Shown: piece after piece, positions 32,894-45,435 of the stretch
Numbering within the stretch: the stretch's first letter is position 1
How the letters are laid out: every line of letters begins with the position of its first letter
Position numbers and translations under genes: made by a program
Assembly: GCA_940671915.1 (NCBI GenBank)
Contig: CALNVZ010000218.1
Span: 38,835,257-38,899,256 of the forward strand
From: Paracentrotus lividus
Taxonomy: Eukaryota > Echinodermata > Echinoidea > Camarodonta > Echinidae
Direction of reading: 5' to 3'
Length of the DNA: 64,000 nucleotides
The notes under the pieces: generated by a model
The model's database searches: none
The model's input: the letters and a program-made list of their open reading frames with translations, nothing else
Told to the model about the DNA's origin: nothing

Positions 32894-34035
32894 GTGAGTA
32901 TGAATTCAAATAAGGTATTTTTGACCATGAAGTTTGTGGTAATGTAGGCCTAGATCTATACTAGATCTAACGTTAGATATCTAGCCCCCTATAGAGATCT
33001 AGATATTTTCAAACCTTCACCAAATATGTTATGTCTAACAGTTACTGGCTTGTCAGTTCCCGTCGCTTCGCGTTGGGGGCTAAGTTAGTCGGTTGAACTT
33101 AGACTTTATCCAATGTTTATTTGATTTTAACCTTACTTTATTTTATTTTTAAGTCTTACTCTTATTAGTTAAGAATAAGAGTAACGTTAGATCCCCCTAA
33201 GTTAACTGTTAGATTCTAAAACATTTTTTGCTTTTGTTTTCAAGTAAAATTCAACCATCAACGACAACAAACAAGGTCAAGACAACAACATCAAAAATGT
33301 TTTGCAATGTTTTGCAGTGCTGCTAAACCAATGACTGTTAGACCTATCATAATTCCACACCCACACACATGACACAGACACAGTCACAGAGAACAGCACA
33401 ATCAACAAGGCGAAATCAGTAAATGTGCAGCGAGCTGCTAAGCCAATGAAATGGCAATGCTAGCTCAGCAACACCTCACCACAACTCTTCTGCTCCGTCG
33501 CCGTAGCGCGGGGCGGAGTTGTCTGTCTGTGTGCTGTCATAGACTCTATACGCGCGCCGACCAAGTAATTTCAAAACTCAACACCGTCCAGACCACCAAA
33601 GCTCAAAGCCAATATAACATCTATTTATTTCATATTCTGTTCTTACCTTAATATGACATTTCACCTCTATTGAAAATCAGAAGCCAAACAGCACAACCAA
33701 CACAAATTTAAAGAGCTGCAGACGACGCGACATATCCTCATATACGGATGACAAAAAAAAATTCTTTCTTTTTATTTTTTACAAAAACTCAAATACTAGC
33801 CTGTGATCCAGTCGTATTATAATTACAATAAAAGTATTAATATTTTTGATGTATTTTCTGCCAGTCAATTTATTATCTTTTTTATTTATCTTTCATTTTT
33901 TTGGTCGACTGATGTAAAAGAAAATCCTGCAAGAAAATATCCGATAATTTCACACCACGGTGGAGGGGTGTAGCGGCAGATGCGGTTCCAAAAATGGCTA
34001 AAACTGCTTGAAAAAAGGCTAAGACTGAATCCGCT
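32894..34035. other. No gene recognised; proposed first WTAP intron start
   Basis: Contains several TAACGTTAG/TAGATCTAG palindromes (32960-33010, 33178-33190). The open frame at 33451-33651 has no recognisable product. Confidence 0.4.
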
Positions 34036-34036
<1 letters not shown>

Positions 34037-34069
<33 letters not shown>

Positions 34070-34420
34070 AAAAGAAAAGAGAGAAACTGAAAAAAAGAAG
34101 AAGAATAAGAAAAGAAAAAACTACCAAGAAAGAAAAGAACAAAGAGAGAAAAAAAAAAGAAGAAAAAAAAAGAGAAAAGAAAGAGAAGAAGAAGAAAAAA
34201 TAATAATTATGGAGGGGGGAAAAAAAAAAGAGAAAAAAAGGGTAAAAAAAAAAACTAAGACGAAGAAGAAGAAAAAACAAAGAAAGAAAAAAAGAAAGAA
34301 AGAAAGACAGGAGATAAAGATAACAAAAGAAAAAATAGAGGAAAGAAAAGAGCAGAAAAGAATATAACAACATAAGAACAAGGGGGAAAAAAGAAGAAAA
34401 AAAAAAAGCAGTGGCAAAAA
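34037..34420. repeat. Long purine-only-like tract (A/G on the plus strand)
   Basis: About 380 bases of almost uninterrupted A and G, starting with a run of about 29 A, mostly AAGAAGAA and GAAAGAAA. The long minus-strand open frames here are translations of this low-complexity tract, not genes. Confidence 0.9.
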
Positions 34421-34559
34421 TAGTCATAATCTGACTGCTTGCCAAAATAATAACAACCGGGCGGATAGTGTTCAAAACCCGTCCCCCGGCCCCCACTCAG
34501 GCGGTCAACCATACACATAGGCCTATTCTTGTTTCCGATTTCTCCGGAAAGGCCCTTAC

Positions 34560-35610
34560 AAAAATATCCTGTGGTATTTCGTGTGGTAGCTGTTTTTACC
34601 ACACCACAGGAATACCACAGGAATTTGTGTGGTCATATACTGTAGAGTCGTGTGGTAATACAAATGGGTGCATGTGGAATTCCTGTGGTACCTAAGTTAC
34701 CACACAAAAAAACCACAGGAATATCTCAGACCACAGGAAATGTGTGGTAATCACCATAGAGTCGTGTGGTAATGAAAATGCATGGGTGTGGTATTCCTGT
34801 GGTACCTAAATTACCACACAAAATACCACAGAAACTATCATAGGGCCTACCACAGGAAATGTGTGGTAATATACCACAAAAATGGGTGCCTGTGGTATTC
34901 CTGTGGTACCCAGAGTAGGCATACCACACAAAATACCACATGAATATCTAATACCACAGGAAATGTGTGGTAATATACCATAGAGTCGTGTGGTAATGAA
35001 AATGGGTGTCTGTGGTATTCCTGTGGTACCTAAATTACCACACAAAAGTACCACAGAAACTATCATAGGGCCTACCACAGGAAATGTGTGGTAAATTATA
35101 CTACATAGATATGTGGTAATAAAAATGGGTGCCTGTGGTATTCCTGTGGTACCCAGAGTACCACACAAAATATCACATGAATATCTAATACCACAGGAAA
35201 TGTGTGGTAATGTACCATAGCGTCGTGTGGTAATGAAAATGGGTGTCTGTGGTATTCCTGTGGTACCTATTATAATTACAACACAAAATACCACATAAAC
35301 TATCATAGGGCCTACCACAGGAAATGTGTGGTAGTATACTATGTGGTAATAAAAGTGGGTGCCTGTGGTATTCCTGCGGTACCCAGAGTACCACACAAAA
35401 TACCAAAGGAATTCTCATACCTCAGGAAATGTGTTGTAATATACCATAGAGTCGTGTGGTGATGCAAATAGGTGTCTGTGGTATTCCTGTGGTACCTAAA
35501 TTACCACACAAAATACCACAGGGAGATCTCATACCACAGGAAATGTGTGGTAATATACCACAGAGTTAGTGGTAATAAGAATGGGCCGGTGTCTGTGGTA
35601 CTCCTTTGAC
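34560..35610. repeat. TACCACA satellite, 118 bp monomer in a 236 bp dimer
   Basis: The phrase TGTGGTATTCCTGTGGTACC recurs about every 118 bases (near 34675, 34790, 34893, 35011, 35134, 35247, 35364, 35477). Two monomer types alternate: one continues CCAGAGTA, the other TAAATTACC and CATAGGGCCTACC. Every monomer has TACCACAGGAAATGTGTGGT, itself near-palindromic. Confidence 0.9.
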
Positions 35611-36482
35611 TCACCATGTCACTTTGGGGAGTCCTATAAAAGGTTGCACAAAATTATCATTTTGGGTTAACATTACGTTAGGATATCCTATAAGTTGCAG
35701 AGAGTTGGGATAGGTTTCGAACTTACTGTTTTCTAGAGTTGAAAATAAACTCTGGGAATCCTTTGTCAACATTGCATAACTCTCGCGACCTGTGTTAAAC
35801 ATGCCAACAACGCTGATCGGCGACTCCCCAAGTGACAAGGGGCCTCTGCATTGAAAAATGATACTGAAATGTTCAGATTCAGGGAAGGTGGATGGGAGGG
35901 GGGAGGGGTTCGGAGCTATATTATTACATTTAAAAAGCCCCCGCCCCGAAACTCACCCCCCCCCCCTTCACTCCTTACTTCAATGATTAACTTTTATAGG
36001 AAAAGCATAGGAACTCTTTTTTTTTAGAATCTTTATTGAAAAATTATATCGAAATGTTCAGATCGAGGGGAGGAGGATTGGGGGTCGGAGCTATATTATT
36101 GCATTTGAAAAGCCCCCGCCCCGAAACTCCCCCCCCCCTTTCGCTCCCTACTTCAATGATTAACTTTTATAGGCAAAACAAAGGAAAAACTCTTTTCAAG
36201 GGTTAACCAACAACAATACCAGAGGAGATTACCACACGTCAGTATCACACATTAAGTACCACGCAGGAAAACCGCATACCATCTTCCAGGATCAGTAGGG
36301 GCCTATACGCCTATCACAGGAATACCACACAACCCCTATACCACGTACTGATAAAACATGAATATGTTAAAACAGGAATAATACCAATTTCAACTACGGT
36401 ACGGCTTCATTTTTTTGTGTATGTGTGGGTGGAGTGGGTGTGTGGGTGGGTCTGTGTGCCTGTGGTGTGTGGGGGGAAGGGC

Positions 36483-36515
36483 GGGTGGGTGGTGGATGTG
36501 TGGTGTGTGTGTGTG

Positions 36516-36560
<45 letters not shown>

Positions 36561-36600
36561 GTTGTGTGTGTGTGTGTTGTGTGTGTGTGGGATGTGTGAG
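36483..36600. repeat. (GT)n microsatellite
   Basis: Mostly uninterrupted TG repeats with a few GTTGTG and GCTGT breaks. Open frames of V and C here are artefacts. Confidence 0.95.
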
Positions 36601-36611
36601 TTTGTGGATGT

Positions 36612-37634
36612 GGGCAAGTCCACGCTATTTGTTCCCGAGATGGTGATTTTTCGACTTTTTGACCATTTTTGTGTCAAGTGTGTCAGTGGGTTTGTAAAGG
36701 TACACATAATGTGTCATATATTACCATAAAGGGTATGAAATGAACTTAATGCAAATGAGGTCAAAAGTCATTTCAAGGTCATATGACGTCACAAGGCTCA
36801 TTAATATTCATGAAAAAATATATAAAATGCACTAAAAATGCTATTCTCAACCATTTAAAAAAGAGGTTTGTAATAGGAGTACAACCAAAAAGTAAGTATT
36901 TTCTGTTTTTATATTTGCTTGGCTGACGCTGATGAAAATATCACGAACCTAGCACATAGCTTTCCATATTTTTAGACTTTAAATATTCAGGTCTCAGAAA
37001 TAGTTTCACAAAAGTTACTGAACTGATGTAAAATCATACATTTTATTACCCATCCTCCCATGCACCTTTAGAAATGAAACAAAATAAGTTGTTCTTACAT
37101 TTGTGTTTTGTATTATGTTTATTTTGTTTTATCAGAGAGATTTTTTAACAAAAGATGTTGCTACGCCTTGGCTACACCAATTGTTTAATAAAAAATATTA
37201 CAGGGAATAATTGTCCCGTGTGTTACTGTGCCGTTTGTTACCTGACATAGTTTTTCAAACTTGACCTTTGCCAGAAAACTCGAAGTTGTATTAACGTTAA
37301 AATATGTCCTTACAATGTTTATTGCATGTTTAAGAGGATATGACTCTGCAAATTTAGATATATACTTTTTAAATTCAGAGTTATATGTGAACAAAGTCAA
37401 AATTTGAAAACGCCATTTTTTTGCGGTCCCGTTTGTTACCGACGAATAAATGATCTTATAAATTAATTATGAATTGAGTTATTACAACTATTTTTTATGT
37501 TTTTGTTAAACATTCTTAGTACCTTCAGGAACATACCAAAGGATTGAGATTTCATTTCAGATTTTTCAAACAAGCCCTATTTTTGGCTCTGAATGTCCCG
37601 TTTGTTACCGCGCAAAATAGCTTGGACTTGCCCA
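36612..37634. mobile_element. Element with GGGCAAGTCCACGCTATTT ends and TGTCCCGTTTGTTAC motifs
   Basis: Left end GGGCAAGTCCACGCTATTT (36612-36630); right end AAATAGCTTGGACTTGCCC (37615-37633). Internal motif TGTCCCGTTTGTTAC or a close variant at 37212, 37229, 37425 and 37595, all plus-oriented, the last abutting the right end. Related to the element at 52029-54330. Non-coding. Confidence 0.85.
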
Positions 37635-37813
37635 TGTATATGTCTGTTTCTCTCTCTCTTCGTCTTTTTACTTTTCTTCTATCGTATTTATTTTGTTCTT
37701 TCTCTCCCTTAATGCGTTCCGATTTTCTTTATGAATCGCGGTCTTTCGCATTTTGTCTTCATACTCATGCAAAATCATTGTGATCATTTTCATTTTAGTA
37801 TGCTTTAGTATGT

Positions 37814-37827
37814 ATGTGTGTGTGTGT

Positions 37828-37873
<46 letters not shown>

Positions 37874-37876
37874 ATG
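37814..37876. repeat. (GT)n microsatellite
   Basis: About 60 bases of GT with two breaks. Confidence 0.95.
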
Positions 37877-38634
37877 TATGTGCATGAGTGTGACAGTAGT
37901 TCTCAAACAATATTTTGGTATAGTTTCCCATGTGGTCTAAGGATTCTCTATATTTAAGCCTAGGGGAGACCGGGACAATTGTAACACCTTTTTCGAAATT
38001 TGACTTATCAACTTTATTATAGCTCAATACTTGCTTAAAACTAAGCCTGTAATCCTGTGGTAACGTTGTGTGGTAATCCTGTGGGTTTTTTTATTTAAGT
38101 TTTTACCACATGCGGTAATCCTGTGGTAACGTTGTGTGGTAATCCTGTAGTAACTTTGTGTGGTAACGGGTGTGTGTGTGTGTAGTACTACTGTCACATA
38201 AATTCAGTTTTTACCATACGATTAATACTTCATGTGGTAATTGTGTGGTAACTATTAGATTGAAGTGTGGTAATTATCCCCAATTACCACAGGAATGTCC
38301 CAATTTTACCACAGGATTCGTGTGGTAATTCATGTGGTAATGTTCCAATTTTACCACAGGATTCGTGTAGAAATTTATGTGGTAATGTCCAAAGTTTACC
38401 ACATGATTCATGTGATAATTCATGTGGTAATTTGTGTGGTATAATCCTATGATAATTACCACAGAATTACCACAGGACATTTTTTGTAAGGGGGTATATT
38501 TTAGGGGCTCAGGTCAGGGAAAAATCCGGGAGATATCATTGAAATGGGAGTCTTTTAACATTTTCCCCCTGAGATATTTCTAATGAGAGGTAGTTTTCAA
38601 TTCTTTGAGGATAAATCCTGAAATAGGGTCCCGA

Positions 38635-38638
<4 letters not shown>

Positions 38639-38689
<51 letters not shown>
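38639..38689. repeat. Poly(A) run of about 50
   Basis: Uninterrupted A tract directly right of the TACCACA foldback element. Could be the tail of a retroposed sequence on the plus strand, but no source is recognisable upstream. Confidence 0.95.
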
Positions 38690-38692
<3 letters not shown>

Positions 38693-38772
38693 TGAAAAGG
38701 GGGTAATTTTGCTGGCTCCCCCTCCAAAGCCTGTAACAGAGGGCAATTTTGATGCAGTGAAGGTGCGAAAAC

Positions 38773-38835
38773 AGCACTTTGAGTGCAGTTAAACAGCACT
38801 TTGAGTGCAGTTAAACAGCACTTTGAGTGCAGTCA
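38773..38835. repeat. Three tandem copies of a 24 bp unit
   Basis: CAGCACTTTGAGTGCAGTTA repeats three times. Each unit contains the palindrome GCACTTTGAGTGC. Confidence 0.9.
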
Positions 38836-39075
38836 CTATACAAGCTGATTTCAGCCTCTGAAGTGCTAAACACAGCACTTCAGTTTTTAGAGTATACCCA
38901 TGCGTGTCCCCGCGCCCTGAAAATGGACCCCCATTATTCAGCTTAACATCTCATTGCACGAAGTCAAATTTGCACCCCTTTTCGACGTCAGACTTGAAAA
39001 AAAACATACCCTAAATGGCGTAAACACCATGAAATTTTGACCCCAAAACAGCAATTTCTGCTGAAAACACGTACC

Positions 39076-39292
39076 CCCAGTGGCGGATCTATGGGGGGGG
39101 GGGGGATCTTTTAACCCCCCCCCCTTGGGCTCCCTAAAAAAAAAAAAAAAAATGTCAAATTGAAAAAGCTCCCCCTTCCTCACTCCCCCCCCCCCCCTCG
39201 GGCGCTTCGCTCCTCGCAGTGCTGGCTATAATTTTCACTCCGGGTAAAACCCCCCCCCTTACTTGTTAGCAAAAAGCTAGATCTGCCCTTGA
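39076..39292. mobile_element. Short hAT-like element, CAGTGGCGGATCTA ends
   Basis: CAGTGGCGGATCTATGG at the left; CTAGATCTGCCCTTG, roughly its inverse, at the right. Between them are long G and C runs and an A run. Confidence 0.5.
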
Positions 39293-39523
39293 CCACTTTT
39301 TTTAAATGTAAATGGCGATAAAAATGTAAAAAACATCCCTATTTTAAGGAAAGCGTCGACGCCGTCGAAAGGCTGAAACAAACCCCTTTTGACGCTTTTT
39401 TGGGACACGTAAGCGTATCACATCATGTCAAAGAATTTTAGTGCGAAGAAGTTTTACTCCGCGATTTCGGGTTTGGTGGATCTGACCGCGTGCTTGCGGC
39501 TTTGCGTTTTAACACGTGAAAAC

Positions 39524-39555
<32 letters not shown>

Positions 39556-41630
39556 CACCGTGATATTTCAGATATAATTTTACTATTTTCTGTTCTGATT
39601 TGTAAATGGTAGCAAAGTAAAATTGTTGAATTATCATTTATTTTTTTTACACTTGACGTCCAGAAAAAGCTACCAAAAGAGATGCTATGTCCTTTTGACT
39701 GGAACCCCACCCTTCGTCCAAATCCCCCCGGTTTTGCCGAAAGGTTGCGCCATTCTAATTAGTTTCACCGAGTTTTGAATCTATTTTTAACCTTCATACA
39801 GCCATTTAGAGCTTATCGTCCGGATCGGTTTAGTATCACTTGGTCTACAGCCAGTAATTGGTCTTATAACCAGTTGGTCTAACATCCAAATGGTCTAATC
39901 ATCATTTTCTAATTTCCATTATGTTTAATCATCCTGTGGTCTAATTCTCAGTTCGTCTAATGGGGCATATCAATTCTACTCTACGTAAAATGTAAAGTTA
40001 ACGTATACCAATGATCGGCATTAAATCGTAATAAAACAAGGCGCGTCTATTATCTAAAAGGCCAGACGCAACAAAGTGACGTTGGAAATACGGCTGAGAA
40101 GCGCAGAAATGTATACAGCTGGCTGCAATAATAAATTAGCTCACAAAAACTCGCGTACTGGACTTCCCTGCAGTGGAATGGTATTGTCCGTTCGTTTGAG
40201 CAAACTACTCGTGGAGATGAAAGAAATTGATGAACTTTCATCATGGTGTTAGTTAATAGATTCTCCAGACCAGATGGAGGAAATACACATTTGGGCAAGC
40301 TTATAACATTATTGTGCTGAAGTTGTAATCAGAATATGCAATTCATAATTATATTGATGCTCAAAACAATGACATATATTGTGAACTTGTCACAAGTCTT
40401 GCGAAGACGCCGTTCACATGTTTCTATGCGATATGCAAGCGTAAATATTGACCGGTCGAGGAAAGAATTAACCTCTTATGATTATATGTTCAAAGTGACA
40501 GGACTTTTTTAAAATCAATTAAAATGAATGTACCATCTCCGGAAAGCTGAGAATTCAAGCTTTTAATTGCCCTGCGAACAATAAGCTATAATAGAATAAT
40601 GCGGCATCGAGTTGTCCATAAAATCGGCCATTTTGAAGCTGATGTTGCCAATTTGAGGATCCCCATAGAAGGTAAAACGAGACTTTTTAAACTTCCATAA
40701 CTCTCTTATTTGATAACCGATTTTGATGAAACTTGTTTTAAATTGCTCCTCTCATTATGCTCTTTCCTATGAAAGTGATTATTTCCTTGGGTATTGGTTT
40801 CCTTTAAATGAAATATTCCAAGTAATGCGGCCCAATAAGACTAAGGTCACAACCAAACACTTTGGCCAAAACCTCTTTCTTTTACTTTGATCTTTGACCT
40901 ATTCGTTGTATAAGCTCATCTATGTGGGTAACTAACATGAATATATTTAACTTGATACCATCAACCCAAAAATATATGTTGTCATATTTTAAGTTGACAC
41001 AATCGACCTAGAAATAAGGTCAAAGTTCACAGAACTAATTTTAAGGTCATAATCTTTGATAATGGTCACCAGAATGTGGCAGCAATGTCAGGCTAGTATG
41101 ACCTATGCTGTATTCTTGATTAGTTGCCATTGATATTGTTTATGGATATGTTATGTCTGATTATAGTGAAGCTTGACACAATTATGCATTTAATTATGCA
41201 TAAATAGACTAATTTGCATATTGCTAAAAACTGGCTGTTCGGGTGAAAAAATGTTAACAGACTTAATTGTTAGTTATAAAATTACCTACAATTTGATACC
41301 AAATTTGACACAACTTGAAGAAAATTATGTTTATTTTAATGAAGCCTGACCTTTGACCTCCATTTTGGGTCACAAAAGGTCAATTAAAAAATTGGAGACA
41401 TATATTTTCTGATTCGTGTGATCAAGTAGAACATATTTATAGATGTTGCCAACGTACATTAACATGACTTGCAAACGAAGCCCATATTATGACGATTGGT
41501 TGCCCCACTATTCAGTATAAGCCTTTTCTGGTCACGTGTGTGACATTTGAAGGTAATTAACTTCCATAGTTGACTCGTCCCTTTGTAGATAGTTGGCTTA
41601 CTGTGGATGTGCAGGAAAATCAAATAAACA
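39293..41630. other. No gene recognised; dispersed repeats
   Basis: 39835-39965 has repeated 'GGTCTAAT' and 'CAGTTGGTCTAA' phrases resembling a decayed form of the 30-32 kb array. 40620-40810 is a copy of the repeat that bounds the 41.6-46.0 kb element (GATGTTGCCAATTTGAGGAT ... TAACTCTCTTATTTG). A T run lies at about 39530-39555. Confidence 0.5.
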
Positions 41631-42079
41631 CATTAGTGAAGATTTGGTGAAAATCGGATAAATGATAAGAAAGTTATGAGTATTTGAATATTGAGATCTC
41701 TAATGACATAGTAAATCTCCCATTGGCCACGCGGTCACCATTTGTGATGTCACAAAGGGAGAACTCCCAATATGGTGTGCACAAAAACTATTCAAAATGT
41801 CTCTTTATTTTCATTCTAATGATAGAACAGCTGTCAGGCGCGTATCCAGGATTTCGCACCCGGGGGCCCGAAGTGAATTTGGCGCCCCTGTGTATTTTTC
41901 AAAATATGCCCCCCCCCCCGGCCAGGCAAACATAGGCCTACGGCTTAAATGTATGTTGAAGGATTTTGAATGATAATTTATTTGAAGTTTTTTTTTTTTT
42001 TTTTTTTTTTAAATACTTGCCAATGGTGAGTTCATGGAAAAGAATTTCTAGGTATATGAGAGTATTACCGCTACAGATC

Positions 42080-44140
42080 AAATTACGAATATTTCTAAAT
42101 ACGAGCGCGAAGCGCGATCAGAATTTCCCCCTCTACTTTACGCTCCGAAAGCAAAGAATTCTAAGCAATTAGGGGTATCAATTTTGTTTAGATCTTCATC
42201 AGAATATCATATGAACGGGAGCTGTAATTTGTCCATCAAAACGATTTTGAAAGCAAGCCATATAAAAACATGTGAAATTTGTCCATCAAGTAATGTGAAA
42301 TCAAACAAATGTATATTGAGTTTTTGTTGTTCAGAATCCTCATAATCTGGTTACAAGAAAGACAAAATAGGCGAGCGTGAATCGCGAGCAAAAATTTGAT
42401 GTATCCGAATGATCTCTGAAAACGTGACATTTTATGCATTCCTCAGGAACACAATGTAATAACTCTTTGGAAAATGAAGAGAGCGCGAAGCGCGATCGAA
42501 AATTTTGCTCTATGTAATAGAGACTAAAGTTTAGGATCAATTTGGCCTCTCATAATTTAAAGACCGTATGTTGCCAGTAATTTAACATGATTATGAAAGA
42601 GAGATGAATATCTATCTATCTACTGTTTCTATCTTCTCTTCCTCTCCCTAAGTTTAAGATAAATTCGGCGCCCTAGTTTAAGCTCATTTTGGCGCCAACT
42701 AATTATTTTGCGCCCCCTAAATGTTGATTTGAATTGGCGCCATACATGTACGATTTAGGTGATTTGATGCCCCTGGGAAAATGCAAAAATAATGTAACGT
42801 GTATTCAAATAAATTTAAATGTCTTGATATTAGTATCCTATAATGCAAATTATGGTCAGAGGAAAAAACACAGGCGAGAGCGGAATTTGATGTCTTTGAA
42901 TGATGAGAAAACATGGCATTGCATGCGTTCCTCAGGAACACAATGTAATAACTAATTGGGAAAAGAAATGATGCGAGCGCGTAGCGCGAGCCAAAATTTT
43001 GATAATGTATAAAAATACAGACCAGGAGGAATAAAAAATTTTAGAGACCATATTTAAAATACCAAGTTGTTGCCCCTTAGTTTCAGGTAAATTCGGCACA
43101 CCTCCCTAAGTTCAAAATAAGATGGGCCCCTAAGTTTAAGATAAATTTGGCATCCCTACGTCCTCAGGTCAATTTGACCCCCTACGTTTAAGCTCAATAT
43201 GGCGCCCCTCTAAGTATTTAGGTCAATTTGAAATGCAAAAATGAATGTAACGTGAAATCAAATAAATTGAAATGTTTTGATGGTTAGAATCCCATAATGT
43301 AAATTTTGGTAAGAGGAAAAACACAGGCGAGCGCGAAGCATGAACGGAAGTTTTGATGTATTCAAATGATTAGAAAACAAGACATCATGCGTTCCTCAAG
43401 AACAAAATGTAATAATTCATTTGGGGAAAAATGAATGGGAGCGCGAAGCGCGAGCGAAAATTTTGCTATGTATATACAGACCCAGATGCATGAATTTTGA
43501 AATTTTGCTCTGTCTATATAGAGACATATTTTAAAAACCTATTTGTTGCCCTTAGTTTCAGGTAAATTCGGCGCCCCTTAGTTTCAGATCATTTCGGCGC
43601 CCTATACGTGTAAGCGCAATTGTGGCACCCCTAATTTTAAAATCGATTTGACATCCCCTTACTTCAATTCAGTTGCCCGTAAGTTTCAGGTCATCTTGGG
43701 GCCCGTACGTGTAAGCTCAATTTGACGCCGCTAATACATGTATGTTGAACATAAATTTGAAATGCAAAAAAAAAATAATAATAATAAGAAAAAGAAATAA
43801 ATAAATAAAAAATGTAACGTGAAAACAAGTAAATTTAAATGTTTTGACGGTTAGAATCCATAATGTAAATTCTGGTAACAGAGGAAAAACATAGGCGTGT
43901 GCGAATAGGAAACGGAAATTTTGATGCATTCGAATGATTAGAAAACAGGTCATTTTACGCGTTCCTCGATCACAATGTCATAAATCAATGGGAAAAGATT
44001 GATGCGAGCGCGAAGCGCGAGCGAAAATTTTGCTATATATATACAAACCAGGAGGCATGTTAATTTTAAAACTTTGCTATTTTCTAGATAGAGACCATTT
44101 TAAAGACCCCTTCTGTTATTTTGTGTGTGTTTTTTGGGGC
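42080..44140. repeat. Tandem macro-repeat of about 390-560 bp with GAGCGCGAAGCGCGAGC core
   Basis: The core GCGAGCGCGAAGCGCGAGCG or a variant lies near 42090, 42482, 42974, 43441 and 44004. Each is followed by AAAATTTTGCTATxTATATA and preceded by GCGTTCCTCAGGAACACAAT and AAAACACAGGCGAG. About five units with many indels. Confidence 0.85.
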
Positions 44141-45430
44141 CCTTAGTTTCAGGTAAATAGGAATATAGTTGGAGCCACCATAAGTTTAAGATAAATTTGG
44201 CACCCCTTAGTCCCAGGTCAATTCGGCGCCCCTACATTTGAGCTCAATCTGGCGTCCTTTAATCTAAGATCGATTTGGCACCCTTAACTTCAGGTTAAAT
44301 CAGCGCCCTTTAGTCTCAGGTCAATTCAACGCCCCTAAGTTTCAGATCATTTTTGCCGCCCTATATTTGATCTAAATTTGGCGCCCTTACGTTTAAGATC
44401 ATTTTGGCGCCCCTCTAGGTTTAAGTTCGATTTGGCGCCCCTAAATTTAAGGTCGATTTTGGCGCCCCTAAGTTATAGGTCGATTTTGCGCCCTCCTAAA
44501 TCTAAGGTCGATTGAGCGCCCTTAAGTTGAAGGTCGATTTGGCGCCCATCTAAGTTTCGGGTCATTTGGCGCCCCCACGTTAAGCTTATTTTTGGCGCCC
44601 CTCTAATTTTAAGTTTGATTTGGCGCCCCCTAAATTTAAGGTCGATTTAGAGCCGCTAAGTTTAAGGTCGATTTGGCGTCCCACCTATGTTGAAGGTCAA
44701 TTTTGGCGCCCCTATGTTTAAGCTCAATTTGGCGCCCCTTAGTTTAAGGTCCATTCGGCACCCCTAAGTTTTATTGGCGTTGCTGAGTTTACTGTCGATT
44801 TGGCGCCCCCTAATTTTTTTTAAGGGCGCCCCCTTCCCCTCCCCCTTTTCAATTTGGCGCCCTTACTTATAGTTTGAGGTCGATTCGGCGCCCCTAAGTT
44901 TAAATAACAATTAGGCGCCCCCTCAGCTTCAGGTCAATTTGGCGCCCCTACGTTTAAGCTCAATTGGCTTCCCCGTAGTTTAATGTCGATTTGCGCCCCC
45001 TAAATTTAAGGTCGATTTGGCGCCCCCTAAATTTAAGGTCGATTTGGCGCCTCTATAAGTTTAAGGTCAATTTGGCGCCCCTTTAGTTAACTGTGGATTT
45101 GGCGCCCCTAAATTCAATGGTCGATTTGGCGCCCCTAAGTTTAAGGTCAAATTTGGCACCCCTTAGTTTACTGTCGATTTGGCGCCCCCTTAAATTAAAG
45201 GTCGATTTGGCGCCCCCCTAAATTAAATGTCGATTTGGCGCCCCCCTAAATTTAAGGTCGATTTGGTTCCCCTATAATTTTAAGGTCAATTTGGCGCCCT
45301 TTAGTTTACTGTCAATTTGGTGCCCCTAAATTTAAGGTCGATTTGGCGCTCCCTCTACTTTTAAGGTCGATTTGGCGCCTCTAAGTTTAAGGTCAATTTG
45401 CGCCCCTTAGTTTACTGTCGATTTTGGCGG
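44140..45430. repeat. 25-26 bp GGCGCC minisatellite, about 50 copies
   Basis: Consensus TTTAAGGTCGATTTGGCGCC plus CCTAAG, with variants in which TTTAAG becomes TTTACTG or TTTCAG and CGA becomes CAA. Sparse copies already occur between macro-repeat cores from 42660 on. Confidence 0.95.
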
Positions 45431-45435
45431 CCCCC

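Larger units (their letters stand above)
34553..38492. mobile_element. Large foldback element with TACCACA satellite arms
   Basis: CCCTTACAAAAATATCCTGT at 34553 is inverted at 38473-38492 (ACAGGACATTTTTTGTAAGG then G). The left arm is a satellite (34560-35610) and the right arm (38040-38480) is built of related TACCACA/TGTGGTA units. The middle holds two similar poly(C)-flanked segments (35870-36000 and 36050-36170), (GT)n tracts and a nested element at 36612-37634. Confidence 0.75.

Noticed and set aside
33882..34602. Minus-strand open frames up to 204 codons, almost all F, S and L
   Set aside because: Translation of the purine tract on the opposite strand.
34726..35418. Minus-strand open frames with GTTGIPQTPIFITTRL repeats
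   Set aside because: Translation of the TACCACA satellite; repeated in register with the DNA monomer.
36390..36729. Open frames of V/C and H/T
   Set aside because: (GT)n microsatellite.
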